In this document: positions 53,293 to 63,383 of the stretch, one piece after another
Layout of the letters: each line of letters begins with the position of its first letter
Numbering within the stretch: position 1 is the first letter of the stretch
From: Hypomyces perniciosus
Taxonomy: Eukaryota > Ascomycota > Sordariomycetes > Hypocreales > Hypocreaceae
Reading direction: 5' to 3'
Length of the DNA: 64,000 nt
Assembly: GCA_008477525.1 (NCBI GenBank)
Contig: SPDT01000009.1
Coordinates: forward strand, 1,116,001-1,180,000
Made by a program: the position numbers and the translations under genes
The notes under the pieces: model-generated
Database searches by the model: none
What the model was told of the DNA's origin: nothing
Seen by the model: the letters and a program-made list of their open reading frames with translations, nothing else

Positions 53293-54045
53293 TTTGTTTT
53301 GTTTTGTTTTTAATATTGACGACCATAAGTAAGCTAGTTACATAAATCCACATCCGGGCAATAGGTCGGTAGGAGCCTGGCCAAGGTCTTTATCGCATCC
53401 ATAGACGAGATATTGGGTCACCTCCACGTGATCCTGTTAACTCAGAACCGGCCTAACTAGCCAGCAAGCTGCTAGAGAATAGCCGGAGGTGTTGACCCTA
53501 TAGCTGTTCGCTACATTTCAATTTACAAAGGAAAGAGGGTCGTCCGAGGCCCAGGGCCTCAGGCACCAGGATGAAAAACCCTCCTTACAGAGGGGAAAAA
53601 CCTGAGTGCTAGCTGTCGGGACCTCTTACGAGGCGACATAGTTTTCGAGACCTCACGCGCGGGAGGCAGTGTGTCATCGTCGGCCACACCTCCTGCGAGG
53701 CGGTAGCCGTGCCTCTAGGAGGCGGGCTGTCGGGACCTCTTACGAGGCGACGTAGTTTTCGAGGCCTCTCGCGTGGGAGGCAGTGTGTCATCGTCGGCTG
53801 TACCTCTTGCGAGGCAGAGTGTCGTCTATTGCCTCTTACGAGGCAATATGCTAGCAGCAGAGCTGCATAGATGTCGTCGCCAGCTCTCGAGGGAGGTGAA
53901 GCTCTCCGAATTCCTCTCTTTGTGCGCTGTTAGGGCCCGGTAAGCCCAAGCGGAGAGACAGGCCAGTAGGCCTGCAAAAATTACACCGCACGTTAACAAG
54001 CCATAACAGCTGCTAGCGTGGGAGAATTTTTACAGGGGAGAGTTG
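53293..54045 (-). mobile_element. SINE-like non-autonomous retroelement, copy 2 (753 bp)
   Basis: Same architecture and most of the same sequence as 15789-16421, with the tail at the left (TTTGTTTTGTTTTTAATATT) and the head at the right. It is longer mainly because a hairpin-bearing unit of about 114 bp is present twice (units begin GCTGTCGGGACCTCTTACGA at 53612 and 53726). Sequence between the copies is well conserved, consistent with recent activity. Confidence 0.9.
53606..53850. repeat. Array of short CCTC/GAGG hairpins
   Basis: Successive perfect or near-perfect stem-loops include CCTCTTACGAGG, CCTCACGCGCGGGAGG, CCTCCTGCGAGG, GCCTCTAGGAGGC, CCTCTCGCGTGGGAGG, CCTCTTGCGAGG and GCCTCTTACGAGGC. 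The loops vary but the 4-5 bp arms are constant, as if maintained by selection on structure. Confidence 0.8.
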
Positions 54046-54195
54046 AGGAGCTTCATGTCGTCGCTAAATCTTGTTACGAAGAGATCAAGTGATTGATAGC
54101 AACACAAATAAACAAGCTCATTAAGAACAAAGGACCAATTTTGCATCGTGATCATGGCCATATAATGGTCGCTGAAAGTCTACATTCCCAGTATA

Positions 54196-54755
54196 TCAGG
54201 CAGTCTTAGACTCATGCTCCACTGCGTCAGCCATCTCCCCCAAACTGTCAAATTTCCAGTCGTAGACCTCTTCTGGCCGGTTCCCCATCACAGCCCCAGG
54301 CCTGACAATCCAGCTTGATTTGATTCCCAGATTCCTGGCTGGACGATGATCATGAAACTGGCTCTGTGCAGTTTGAATCACCTGGTTCTTTTCAACTCCA
54401 AACCGCTTATTGACCTCGCTCAACATGTATTCGAAGTTCGTTGGGTTGGGTTTATAGCTTCCGACATCTTGAGCGGTGACGACAAGGTCGAAAGGAAAGC
54501 CCCCAAGTGGCCCAGAGTTGATCTTTGCGAAAGACTCACGGTCCACGTTAGAGAGAATGACGAGTTTGTAGTACTTGGGCAACTTGCGGAGGGCATCGAT
54601 GGAGTCCGGGAATGCCGGCCAGTTTCCCACAGAGACACCAAAAGCCTCGCTCTCTGCCGCGCTTGGTGCCTGAAGATTCAACTTGAATGCAATTTGGTGG
54701 TGGATGGCAGCCAGAGGTTTGTTGTATGCAAGGTTGGGTGTCTTTTCCTCAGGGT
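54196..54755 (-). pseudogene. HAD-superfamily hydrolase (haloacid dehalogenase type), 5' truncated
   Basis: Reads LAYNKPLAAIHHQIAFKLN, NWPAFPDSIDALRKLPKYY, the motif II strand KLVILSNVDRESF, motif III Lys in VGSYKPNPTNFEYML, the motif IV region AQSQFHDHRPARNLGI, and SSWIVRPGAVMG. The N-terminal DxD nucleophile motif is missing because the frame runs into the left end of the hAT transposon. No continuation was found beyond the right end of the hAT. With no nucleophile this fragment is not an active phosphatase or dehalogenase. Confidence 0.82.
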
Positions 54756-57700
54756 GGCGATCCATTCCACGTCCATTTCCACGGGCGTCCATTTATGGAA
54801 ATGAATGGCCCGTGCATCCATTTCCATCCATTCCATCGCGCCTGCCATTACATAATCCATCCATCCACGGAAGGGTCCCGTGGATGGAAATGGAAGCAGG
54901 GGGGCGCTTAATCATCACCCTAAAATAGTATACTTACCATTGCCCAAGTCAGTGACATCATTACCAGAGACTCCGTGCTTGTTCTACCTGACCCTCCGCC
55001 AACATACCCTATATATCATTGGAAGAGTAGGTAAACGAAACTAAATCTATATGCATTTAATATATAGCTATATAGAGAGAAATGAATCTTATTATATATA
55101 TTTTAGTATATTGCTAGAAAGGCCAACTCTATTCCAATTATAATAAATATCTTTTTTAAAAACTGTATTTATGTACTCCGTAATAACTGTCAGGTTTTCG
55201 CATCAAATTAAGCTATAAAATACCTGCATCACTTAGCCTAGTATAAAACTAGAGGGACGCTAAACTTAAGTCACCACTAACAAATCACTATACATTTTGC
55301 TCTTACATATGTTAGTAGTGATTATAGAAGATATTTTTTTTTTGGTAGCCAGGAGCGTGGAGATTTCGCGTTCTTAATTACCGCGTTCAGGCGCGTTGAA
55401 CTTCTATTAGGAGAAAGGGTTTTATGTACTTCGTATATGAATTTTTTATTAATGGAATCGCCATAAGCATAATTTATTAACCCTATGCATCCTCAGATAC
55501 AGGCCCAGGAGGACCAGGAGAACCTGTGGGACCTTTTCCCTTGGAAATACTTCCCTGGGTATACTCAATCCCAGCGTTGCGCATCCATATCGTCATGGAT
55601 ATGGCAATTCGGTTACGATATCGAGAAGAGCGACGATGATACAAAGCGGCGATGGGTTTGCAAGGTCTGCGTAAAGAGTAGTAAGCAAAAACCTCACTCG
55701 ACTGCCTCGAATGGCACACAGAACGCAGAGATCCACCTCTGGACCGACCACAGCATCTGGGATCCTTCAGGCAGGCGGAAGCCGCCAAGTAAAGCAAAAG
55801 AGAATACGTCATCAAGGAATATCGCCGAGATGATGAAGCTGAACACATATAACTCGCGAGAACAGCAGATTGCCAACCAGATCATCGGCCGTTTTAATCG
55901 ATTAGCCTTCCAGCGCTTGGTAGTCTGTTGGATCATCAACAGTAATTCCTCCTTCCGACAAAGCGAAGATCCGTACCTCCGCGCAGTTTTCGAGTACCTC
56001 AATCCCCTCGTGAAGACGACCGAGGCACATATCACCCACGATACCGTTCGCAGACGCATCCTTAAGGTGTACGAAGAAAACATAGAGGAAATAAAGCGAG
56101 TGTTGGCGGCAGCCCCAGGGCTGATTCACATAGCGTTCGATGGCTGGAGGTCGAATAATCGCCATGCTCTATATGGAATCGTTTGCTATTTTCTTGATAC
56201 CGTTGGCCAGCCACAAAAACTTGTCCTTGGACTTCCAGAGCTTGTCGATCGTCATTCTGGGGAGAATATTGCTGCTCATGTTGTCGATATCCTTCGGAGC
56301 TATGATATAACCCAGAAGGTCGGATACTTTACACTTGATAACGCCAGCAACAACGATACAGCGATGAAGGAAATCGGAAAAGCGCTGGGCTTTAAGGGAG
56401 AAACCCGGCGATTACGCTGCTTTGGCCATATCCTTAATCTTGCTGTTAAAGCGCTGCTTTTTGGCCATGACTCTGAGGCATTTGAGGATGATATCCTTGG
56501 AAATGAGGCGCTTAATGCGAAGGCCCATGAGATGTGGAGACGGAAAGGCCCTATTGGGAAACTCCATAACCTTGTCGTTTGGATTCATCGTTCAGACTTA
56601 CTAACTAATCTCCTTCGGTCTCTTCAGTTGGTCGCGTTCGAGAAGTCTGAGGATCCGACAATACAAGCAAAAAAGCCTCTAGATGTCATTACTGATGTGG
56701 TAACTCGTTGGCTTTCTACTCTTTACATGATCCGACGCGCTCTTCTCCTGAAGGACTTCCTTGAAGAACTCTGGTATAGGCAGAAAAACGAGTGGGAAGG
56801 GTCAATTTTAAGGGGAAAGAAGTCGAGGAGTGAAATGCCACTTTGTCTCAGGGATGACAACAAACTCGATGAGAAGGATTGGAATATTATCGCTCTTTTT
56901 AACGAGGTCCTCCAACATTTTGAGCATGTTTTAATTACCCTTGAAGGTGACGGTCGACAGCGGATGCGAAAGTATGGCTATACTAAAGCATATGGATGCT
57001 CTTGGGATCTTATGTTTGGCTACGAGTACCTGCTTAATAAAATGGAGGTATATAAGGCCGCTGCTCATCGATATCCCGACCCTGAGCACTTCAAGGTCAA
57101 TATTAATCTCTGCTGGAAGAAACTTGATGAGTACTACTCGCGGCTTGATGAGACATCGGTCTATTATGCAGCTGTCGCGCTTCATCCAGCATATCGTTGG
57201 GGATACTTTGAGGACATATGGGCAGATCGCCCAGAATGGATCCAGACTGCAAAGTCCCTTGTGGAGGGGCTGTATAGGTCTCAATACGATCCGCAGGTCG
57301 TTTCTCGAGACCGAGAACCGGTTATGAAGAAGCAGCGAACTTATCGAAATCCCTTCAACGAGTACTGCGAGGAGTCTCGTCAGGCGCCGGCATTATTACA
57401 GTCGCCATTCACTCCTGCTTCGTCAGCTGTGGGAGATGAATATAACGATTGGTTTCGAGACGTACATAAATCGGATCAGAGGATCCTGGATCCCATCGGC
57501 TATTGGTGCGAAAGACGGGAGGAATATTCTCGCCTATCACGGATGGCCCTTGATGTTCTTTCTACTCTTCCAATGTCTGCTGACGTTGAGAGACTTTTCT
57601 CTACGGCCGGCAGAATGGTTCGAGATGACCGGGCAAATCTGGATGCTAGTACAATTGGAATGACGCAGACGGTGAGATCGTGGCTTCGTGGGGGATATAT

Positions 57701-58161
57701 TCGAAGTGTGGAGAAGCTTCTTGAAGAGGTTGAGTTATCGGATACCGATCCGCTTGCCGAACTGAGCTTTATAGAAGCTCGTGAAGTAACAGGTGGGCGA
57801 ATTGTATGTACTATCCCTCTCTAGACTTTATTTATAGCGCACTGGCTAGAGCCTGGGCTCATTAAGAAAGTGCTTGTTTTAATTATGTATAATAAGAGAG
57901 ATATCCTGTATAATGAATTTTGTTGCTTGGTGATCATTGAGATGGTTACAGTGACTGTGGTGAGTACTATATATAGTAACTAATCTATTAGCGCGATACC
58001 TTTCCTATTTAGGTAACCCCATCCACGCATCCATTTCCATTTCCATCCATTCCATGCGACTGCTCTGGGCGTCCATTCCACCCATTCCACTGCACGTTGA
58101 CTGAAATGGACGTCCATCCACTCAACTAAGGCTGCGTGGATGGAAATGGAATGGATCGCCA
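54755..58161 (+). mobile_element. hAT-type DNA transposon, apparently complete
   Basis: Terminal inverted repeats TGGCGATCCATTCCA (54755) and TGGAATGGATCGCCA (ends 58161) bound a 3.4-kb element with one long transposase gene. Subterminal regions on both sides contain many copies of CCATTTCCATCCATTCC-like units in both orientations, the usual transposase binding zones of hAT elements. I could not find an 8-bp target duplication, so one end may have been rearranged. Confidence 0.82.
55485..57824 (+). CDS. hAT-family transposase, intact
   Basis: A 779-residue uninterrupted frame. The N-terminal part has a BED-like zinc finger (RRWVCKVC ... HLWTDH). The RNase H-like core contains LIHIAFDGWRSNNRHALYGI and GYFTLDNASNNDTAM with candidate catalytic Asp residues, and RRLRCFGHILNLAVKALLFG. 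The C-terminus has the hAT dimerisation region (DPIGYWCERREEYSRLSRMA, LPMSADVERLFSTAGRMV). In fungal hATs this protein excises and reinserts the element. Its length is normal and no lesion is seen, so the element may be competent. The start ATG at 55485 is the first in frame. Confidence 0.9.
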   Translation: MHPQIQAQEDQENLWDLFPWKYFPGYTQSQRCASISSWIWQFGYDIEKSDDDTKRRWVCKVCVKSSKQKPHSTASNGTQNAEIHLWTDHSIWDPSGRRKPPSKAKENTSSRNIAEMMKLNTYNSREQQIANQIIGRFNRLAFQRLVVCWIINSNSSFRQSEDPYLRAVFEYLNPLVKTTEAHITHDTVRRRILKVYEENIEEIKRVLAAAPGLIHIAFDGWRSNNRHALYGIVCYFLDTVGQPQKLVLGLPELVDRHSGENIAAHVVDILRSYDITQKVGYFTLDNASNNDTAMKEIGKALGFKGETRRLRCFGHILNLAVKALLFGHDSEAFEDDILGNEALNAKAHEMWRRKGPIGKLHNLVVWIHRSDLLTNLLRSLQLVAFEKSEDPTIQAKKPLDVITDVVTRWLSTLYMIRRALLLKDFLEELWYRQKNEWEGSILRGKKSRSEMPLCLRDDNKLDEKDWNIIALFNEVLQHFEHVLITLEGDGRQRMRKYGYTKAYGCSWDLMFGYEYLLNKMEVYKAAAHRYPDPEHFKVNINLCWKKLDEYYSRLDETSVYYAAVALHPAYRWGYFEDIWADRPEWIQTAKSLVEGLYRSQYDPQVVSRDREPVMKKQRTYRNPFNEYCEESRQAPALLQSPFTPASSAVGDEYNDWFRDVHKSDQRILDPIGYWCERREEYSRLSRMALDVLSTLPMSADVERLFSTAGRMVRDDRANLDASTIGMTQTVRSWLRGGYIRSVEKLLEEVELSDTDPLAELSFIEAREVTGGRIVCTIPL

Positions 58162-58274
58162 GCCTGTGAGGTCTGCTGGCGGACAGACTGGTAAACAAAT
58201 GAAATAATATAGAAAAGAACGGAGTGGCTGATTAGAGGTCCTGCCTTGAGAAAAAGAGGTTATTGGTGTGTAGT

Positions 58275-59035
58275 GGTGTCCTAGCGGCGCCGGCAGGTCC
58301 TAGTAAAGAACTTAGAGGACTTGACCAACTTGATATATCTCAGAACGTTATCGCCTAGGAATTTGTTGATTGACTTTTGGGGTCTTGGCCCGAGTCTGAG
58401 CCTCTTGCTTGAAGGGACCTTCCGGTAGTATAGGATGTGGGTAGGCGTTTTCTCTTTGCTGCAGGAGTAATGGAGGAGCGCGTCTTTGTGCTGGAGTTGC
58501 TGGTGGTATGTAGCGAAGTTGTCGTGGCTAGTAGCTTAGGGTGGCATTTTATACTTGCCTGGAGCTGGAGCAGTCTATAGTAGCCGGGGGCGGATTCAGA
58601 TCACCAGGAGTCTTTCTAGTGGCCCTCCTAACTGCTGATAGTATCGGGGGAGAATCTACAGGGGAGAGCCCGGCTCCCAGCTTCGCTTGCTGGTCGGCTG
58701 TCTCATTCCCTGCAATGTTTGTGTGGCTGGGTGACCACTTAAGCGTGACGTTGTGGTCCCGGGCTAGTTGCTGGAAGGCGATTGCCTCCGCCTGCGAGGA
58801 GTCGGAGGGGATCCCAAGCAGGCTGGAGAGGGCCGCTGTACTTCGTACTATCGATGCAGACGTACAACTTAACTTTATATTGGCTGACCGAGGTCAAGGC
58901 CAGCGGCAGCCCGAAGCCCTTCCAAAGCGCCTCGGATCTCGGCATCATAAACCTCAGCTTGGCCCAGTCTCCCGTGGCCTGTGGCGAGGAGTTCGGTGTT
59001 GCAGTAGATAGTTGTAACGGCGAGGTGCATTAAAT
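58275..59035 (-). mobile_element. LINE remnant, third type (RNase H and C-terminus)
   Basis: Minus-strand frames read YDAEIRGALEGLRA, STAALSSLLGIPSDSSQAEA, VTLKWSPSHTNIAGNETADQ and, downstream, YHQQLQHKDALLHYSCSKEK and FLGDNVLRYIKLVKSSKFF. This is RNase H followed by the terminal Cys/His region of a non-LTR element unlike LINE 1. Frameshifts break it. Confidence 0.65.
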
Positions 59036-59519
59036 TGAGTGGATCCTGGCGGTGTTAGAAGTAAAGATAGTAATAGTAGAAGAAGCTAAATGAGCAGTCT
59101 ATTATTATGCAGTGGTAAACAGACAATGACGTCGAGAATGGTTGATCTCTTCTCCATATTCTCCGTACATGAATAATTAATATGGTCAGTCATGCTCTAT
59201 GTGCTGGAACACGCCCTGTTCCGCGTTTTTGTTTACGCCCGACTAGGCAATAAGCTGGAATGGGACCCGTTTCGAAGCACGAGGTATAGGGGAGGAGACG
59301 ATAGAAGGCGATTTGTCTAAAAGCTGGGACGTAGTACGTTCCAATATGGAATTATTAAGTAGAGTTTGTTTGTTTGTTTTATTATTAACGACCACTAAGT
59401 AGCTAAGTACATAAGCCTCATCTGGGCAATAGGTCGGTAGGAGCTAAAGGCCCGAGGGCCTCTATTCGCTACGTTTCGCCGGACAAAGGAAGGTGTTTAA
59501 ATGGTTTCAATCTAGATTT

Positions 59520-59541
59520 GGGGGGGGGGGGGGGGGGGGGG
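59520..59541 (+). repeat. 22-base G homopolymer
   Basis: Lies at the end of the coding part of LINE 4, where LINE 1 has only six G. Possibly replication slippage or an assembly artefact. Confidence 0.8.
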
Positions 59542-59837
59542 AGGGTTGTAGGGGCTTGTATCCTCCACCAGTTTCTGAAAGACTTTGCTTCCTTTTGGTC
59601 CTAATAGGAAAGAGGCGGGGCTCTCGCCTATGGGGATCTCGGGCAAGAAGCCTCTGACCATGCGGCAGTTGACAAAATGTCCAGGCTCCTTCGGCTGGCC
59701 ACACCTACAGTGTGACTGAGTGTCGTGGCCGAAGCGGTCATGGTAGCTTTGGAAGTCCCCGTGACCTGATCTCTCTGCAAGTAGCCTGTGGAGAATGGGT
59801 CGGGGTAGCTTGAGCTCTGGGGGGTTGGCGGGCGCTC

Positions 59838-60380
59838 CTAGGCTCCAGGGCCGGTAACTCTCCGGGGCGTTCGCCTCCCAGTATCTTTCCTGTAGAGTGG
59901 CTCTTTCTTCCTTGGCCCAGCGTTTGATGTGGGCAAGAGTGCTCCAGCCCTGGGGTGGGGAGTGAGGGCCGCTCCTTTCTTTGCAAGCTCGTCGGCTGTT
60001 TCGTTGCCTCGTATGTCTTTATGACCAGGTACCCAGGACACGAGTACCTTACGAGGGTGAAGTTCTTCCGCGATGCGCTGAAACCGCATGAACTCTCCTT
60101 GTGACGAGGCAGGGGCTTCACCCAGCAAGCCTTTGACCACTGATGTGTTGTCGAGAAAGACAAATATTTCGTCGACCCTGGGGTCGTCCCTTGCGAGTCC
60201 GGCCGCTGTCTTGATCGCTTGAGTGGCTCCTGTAGCTTCTGCGTCGAACACTTCCGCGTTGGCGAGGGCTCCGAAGCTTTTGTGGACCCTGGCCCTGTAG
60301 TGCGCGGCTGTTCCCCAGCCTGATTTGCCGCTGAATTGGGAGCCGTCCGAGTATGCTGCGATTGCCGTGGCCGGCAGCAA
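59838..60380 (-). pseudogene. LINE 4 RNase H region
   Basis: Frame with AAYSDGSQFSGKSGWGTAAH, NAEVFDAEATGA, FVFLDNTSVVKGLLGEAPAS and VLVSWVPGHKDIRGNETADE. It ends prematurely after a frame change near 59935, after which the terminal zinc cluster is in other frames. Confidence 0.8.
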
Positions 60381-60421
60381 GTTTATCAGTTCGAGGTGTT
60401 TCTGCGTAGCCGTTTCCTCCC

Positions 60422-61669
60422 CTAGTGCCTCGAAGTTTGGCCCTGCTGCAACATTGCGGGGTTTCTTGGCGAAGAGTAGGTCTGATGGATTGGCCGACCA
60501 GTCGGGCTGTCATTTGCAGGCGTGTCGCGGGGACGTGTGTGGCCGGGCTGTCGACTGGCGGCCGATGGGTGGGCGCGATCGAGGCCTGCCAGGCGAGCTG
60601 AGCACCTGAGCCTTGCTTGCGCGAGGGTCGTGAGTGCCGGTGGGATGCCAGACTCTCTGTGCAGTACCGGAATGGAGGTGGTTTTCCAGACCGTGATGAC
60701 GGCCCGAGCAGCCGTCTTGAAGGCCCTGTCCAGTTTTGTCGCGAGGTTGTTTACGCCAGTGCTCACGAGTCTGCCTGGGTTGGTGCGGGATTCTCTTTCC
60801 AATCCGGGCCACCACGCTTCTATGCCATACAGGGCAACTGGTAGCACGCAGGCCTTGGCCTCCATGGCCACCGCGTTGGGAGGGGAGCCTTTCCTTGTTT
60901 TATTGAGAGACCTCAGGAAGTTGGCTGTTTTCAGCGCCTTAGCAGTTTGAGTTTCCACGTGGGTTTTGAACGAGAGCCTGGGGTCAAGGATAACGCCGAG
61001 CCATCTTAGGTGCGGGCTGGGACAGATCTGCTTTCCCTCTAGCGTGACCTCTTGGTGTGGAATGGGTCCGCGTCTTCTATGGAAGTATAAGAGTTCGGCC
61101 TTGTCTGGGGCGAAGGAGATCGTATTTTTTCTTCCCCACCGGACGGCCGAGTCCAGTTCTTTCTGTAGTGTTGCCGTAGTGTAGCCTGCGTGGGGGCCCG
61201 TGGCCAGGAGGGCGATGTCGTCCGCGTAGCCAAAGCGTTTGTTGCTGATCCACCCTGTTCCAAGGAGGGGTGTGATATATAGTATGAATAGGATCGGGGA
61301 AATGGGGGATCTTTGGGGAGTGCCGCACTTGAGCTCACTGCGGGGGAGGGAGGTGCCGTCTCCTTTCCGGACAGAGACCGTGCGATTGCTCAGGAAGGAT
61401 TCGGCCCACTTGGTGAATTGTTCTGGCCAGCCTTGTTCCCTGAGCCGGAGAACCATGCGGTTCTTTATCATAATGTCGAATGCTCCCGAGATGTCGAGGG
61501 TGAGTAACAAGGCTTCCTCTCCTCTCGAGAGTGCCTGTTCCACGTCGTGGATTAGGCAGGAGAGGAGATCTGTGGCAGACCTCTTCGGTAAGGCCCCGAA
61601 ATATTGTTTGGAGAGTACCCCGTGTTCGAGTGCGTCTTTCGCTATTCTCCTCGCTAGCAGTCTCCCCAA
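60422..61669 (-). pseudogene. LINE 4 reverse transcriptase region
   Basis: A 415-codon frame with LARRIAKDALEHGVLSKQYF, LTLDISGAFDIMIKNRM, SNKRFGYADDIALLATG and the thumb region through LNKTRKGSPPNAVAMEAKAC. The usual PQG of the primer-grip strand reads PQR (CGTPQRSPISPILF), a change expected to harm activity. It lacks its own start; the upstream domain is separated by a TAG. Confidence 0.85.
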
Positions 61670-61843
61670 GCCTTTGCCTACGCATGACAGGAGGGAGATC
61701 GGCCGCTATGCTTTGTGAGTGGAGTAGTCTGGTTTGTTTGGCTTGGGGATGAAAGCCACTTTAGCGTTTCGGAAGGGGGCGGGGTGGTGTCCGATCTTGA
61801 GGCATCCCTTGAAGAGTTTGTGTATGAAGTCTCTGATTGCCGG

Positions 61844-62588
61844 CTAAGCTGCTTTGAGGAGCTTTACCGGGATCCTGTCTGCCCTGGGGGCCGTGTTGCC
61901 TGCTCCGGTGGTGGCCCCTTTTGCTTCCTCTTTGCTCAGTTCCTTATCCCAGGGGATGCTCCTGGGGGGTCTGGCGGGGTGTTCCCATGGGTTGCTGATG
62001 TTGTTGGATGTCTCCTTGCGCTCGAGGATCTTTCCTTGCAGGAGAGTTACTATGTCTGTTGGGTCTGTTACCTGGCGGTCTCCATCCACCAAGGAGGGTG
62101 GTTGGAACCGGTCAGTGGACTTCCTCCACTTGGCCACTTGGAATATGTCCCTTCCTGGCCCCGGCAATGATCGAGTCCCAGTGGGCTGCCTTCTTTCTCC
62201 CGACGGTCGATCGGAGGGTCTTCTCAGCGACTTCCCGTTCGTCTGACCTATCAGGGGCCATGGCCAGCGCCTTTTGTGCTTCCCGGCAATCAAAGTCCCA
62301 CCAGGGGGCGCAGCGGCCGCTCTGGTGTCTTCTTCTTCCGGCACCCACCATGGCGGTCAAGAAGAGGTCCTCCAGCGCTTGGGCCGCTCCGTCCAGGGTT
62401 TCCCTGGTCAGGTTGTCGTGATCTAGGTCCGGTAGGCACGACCCGTGGCTGTGCATGAGCTGGCTGAAGTCCAGGAGGTTTTCGTCTGGGATGTATAGTT
62501 TTCCTTTGGTGGAAGGCGGAACTATGGGATCTGGCAGCGTGGTGACGAGGGTGTAGTGATCTGCTCCCGTGTCCAGCTGTCTATCCAC
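61844..62588 (-). pseudogene. LINE 4 endonuclease end and linker
   Basis: Two overlapping frames: 62112-62588 with the endonuclease C-terminus (CREAQKALAMAPDRSDEREV) and 61844-62344 with the linker to the reverse transcriptase (GRDIFQVAKWRKSTDRFQPP). They must be joined by a shift near 62150. Together they show that the LINE 1 break at 11090-11105 is a lesion, since here the link is continuous. Confidence 0.75.
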
Positions 62589-62640
62589 CCTCGTGCGAGC
62601 TGCTGTGTTGGAGAAGACTAGGTCGATCGTGTTGCCGTGC

Positions 62641-63383
62641 GGGTGTGGCCATCCGGTCCTGCGGTCGCACCAGACACCACACCCCCTTTGACCACAGCTA
62701 ACCTTAAACGATCAATTTGAATTACAATTATACATAGCATTGGATAGCCCTGAATTCTTAGTTTAACATTTTGTATGATATCCCTGTGCTGCGCGGAATG
62801 CAGCCAATCGCCGTGGCATTGAGTCATGATGTTGATGTGCGACTGCTCTTCACGGCAGTAAGTGATCTGAGTTATGGATCTTGTGCGTAATTCTTGTCCG
62901 CGAGGAAAGGGAATGCCCGTTAAACTCTTCAGCAGAGACAATTTCCTATAGCTTAATCGCCGACTGCTGCAAGCTGAGGTAGAGGCAGGTACTCCATACT
63001 TGCAAATGTTCTTTCCTGTAGCTTACTGACCCATATTAAGTCACTGATGTTATGTATACCTCCGTATTATTAACGCATAAGTAGTAAGGGCCAGATTGGT
63101 ATAGACCCAGTCGGCGTGGAGAGAATTCTGACAATTTGCAAGATCACGGGCTGCTGGAAAGCGATCCTGCTTCTGGATGAGGCGGACGATTTTCTGGACT
63201 AGGCGCTCGAACAATCCACGTCTCAATGCCCTCGTTTCTGTTTCATTAGTCACTGGGTAAAATTTTTTTATTGTGACCGTTTAAAGTTAGCTGTTGTCAA
63301 AGGGATGCGGTGTGTCCTACTGCTTTAGTTAGTAGTCTAATAATAGATGGTGGTTGGTTGATGAGTAGCGGTTGTTGCTATAA
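62641..63383. other. No supported gene
   Basis: A minus-strand frame of 67 codons (63050-63253) has no recognisable motif. Possibly downstream sequence of the Myb-like gene. Confidence 0.4.

Larger units (their letters stand above)
53279..54059 (-). repeat. 14-bp target-site duplications of SINE-like copy 2
   Basis: AGGAGCTTCATGTC occurs at 53279-53292 and 54046-54059, directly outside the element. Confidence 0.92.
59364..62640 (-). mobile_element. LINE 4: 5'-truncated Tad-like LINE
   Basis: A 3.3-kb copy in minus orientation, related to LINE 1 but with the (AAAC)n-type tail shared with LINE 3 and the SINE-like elements. It begins within the endonuclease (RVDRQLDTGADHYTLVTTLP) and continues through reverse transcriptase, RNase H and 3' UTR. 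Lesions: two TGG-to-TAG changes (KA-stop-RPIS near 61708 and A-stop-PAI near 61845), frameshifts near 62150, 60420 and 59900, and a run of 22 G at 59520-59541. No clear target duplication. Confidence 0.9.

Noticed and set aside
54683..54928. Plus-strand frames rich in Trp/His/Pro at the hAT left end
   Set aside because: They are translations of the subterminal CCATTTCC-type repeats.
54740..58175. 8-bp target duplication of the hAT element
   Set aside because: The bases next to the two inverted ends do not match in any register tried.
59364..62640. Target-site duplication for LINE 4
   Set aside because: Flanks at both ends were compared and no convincing repeat was found.
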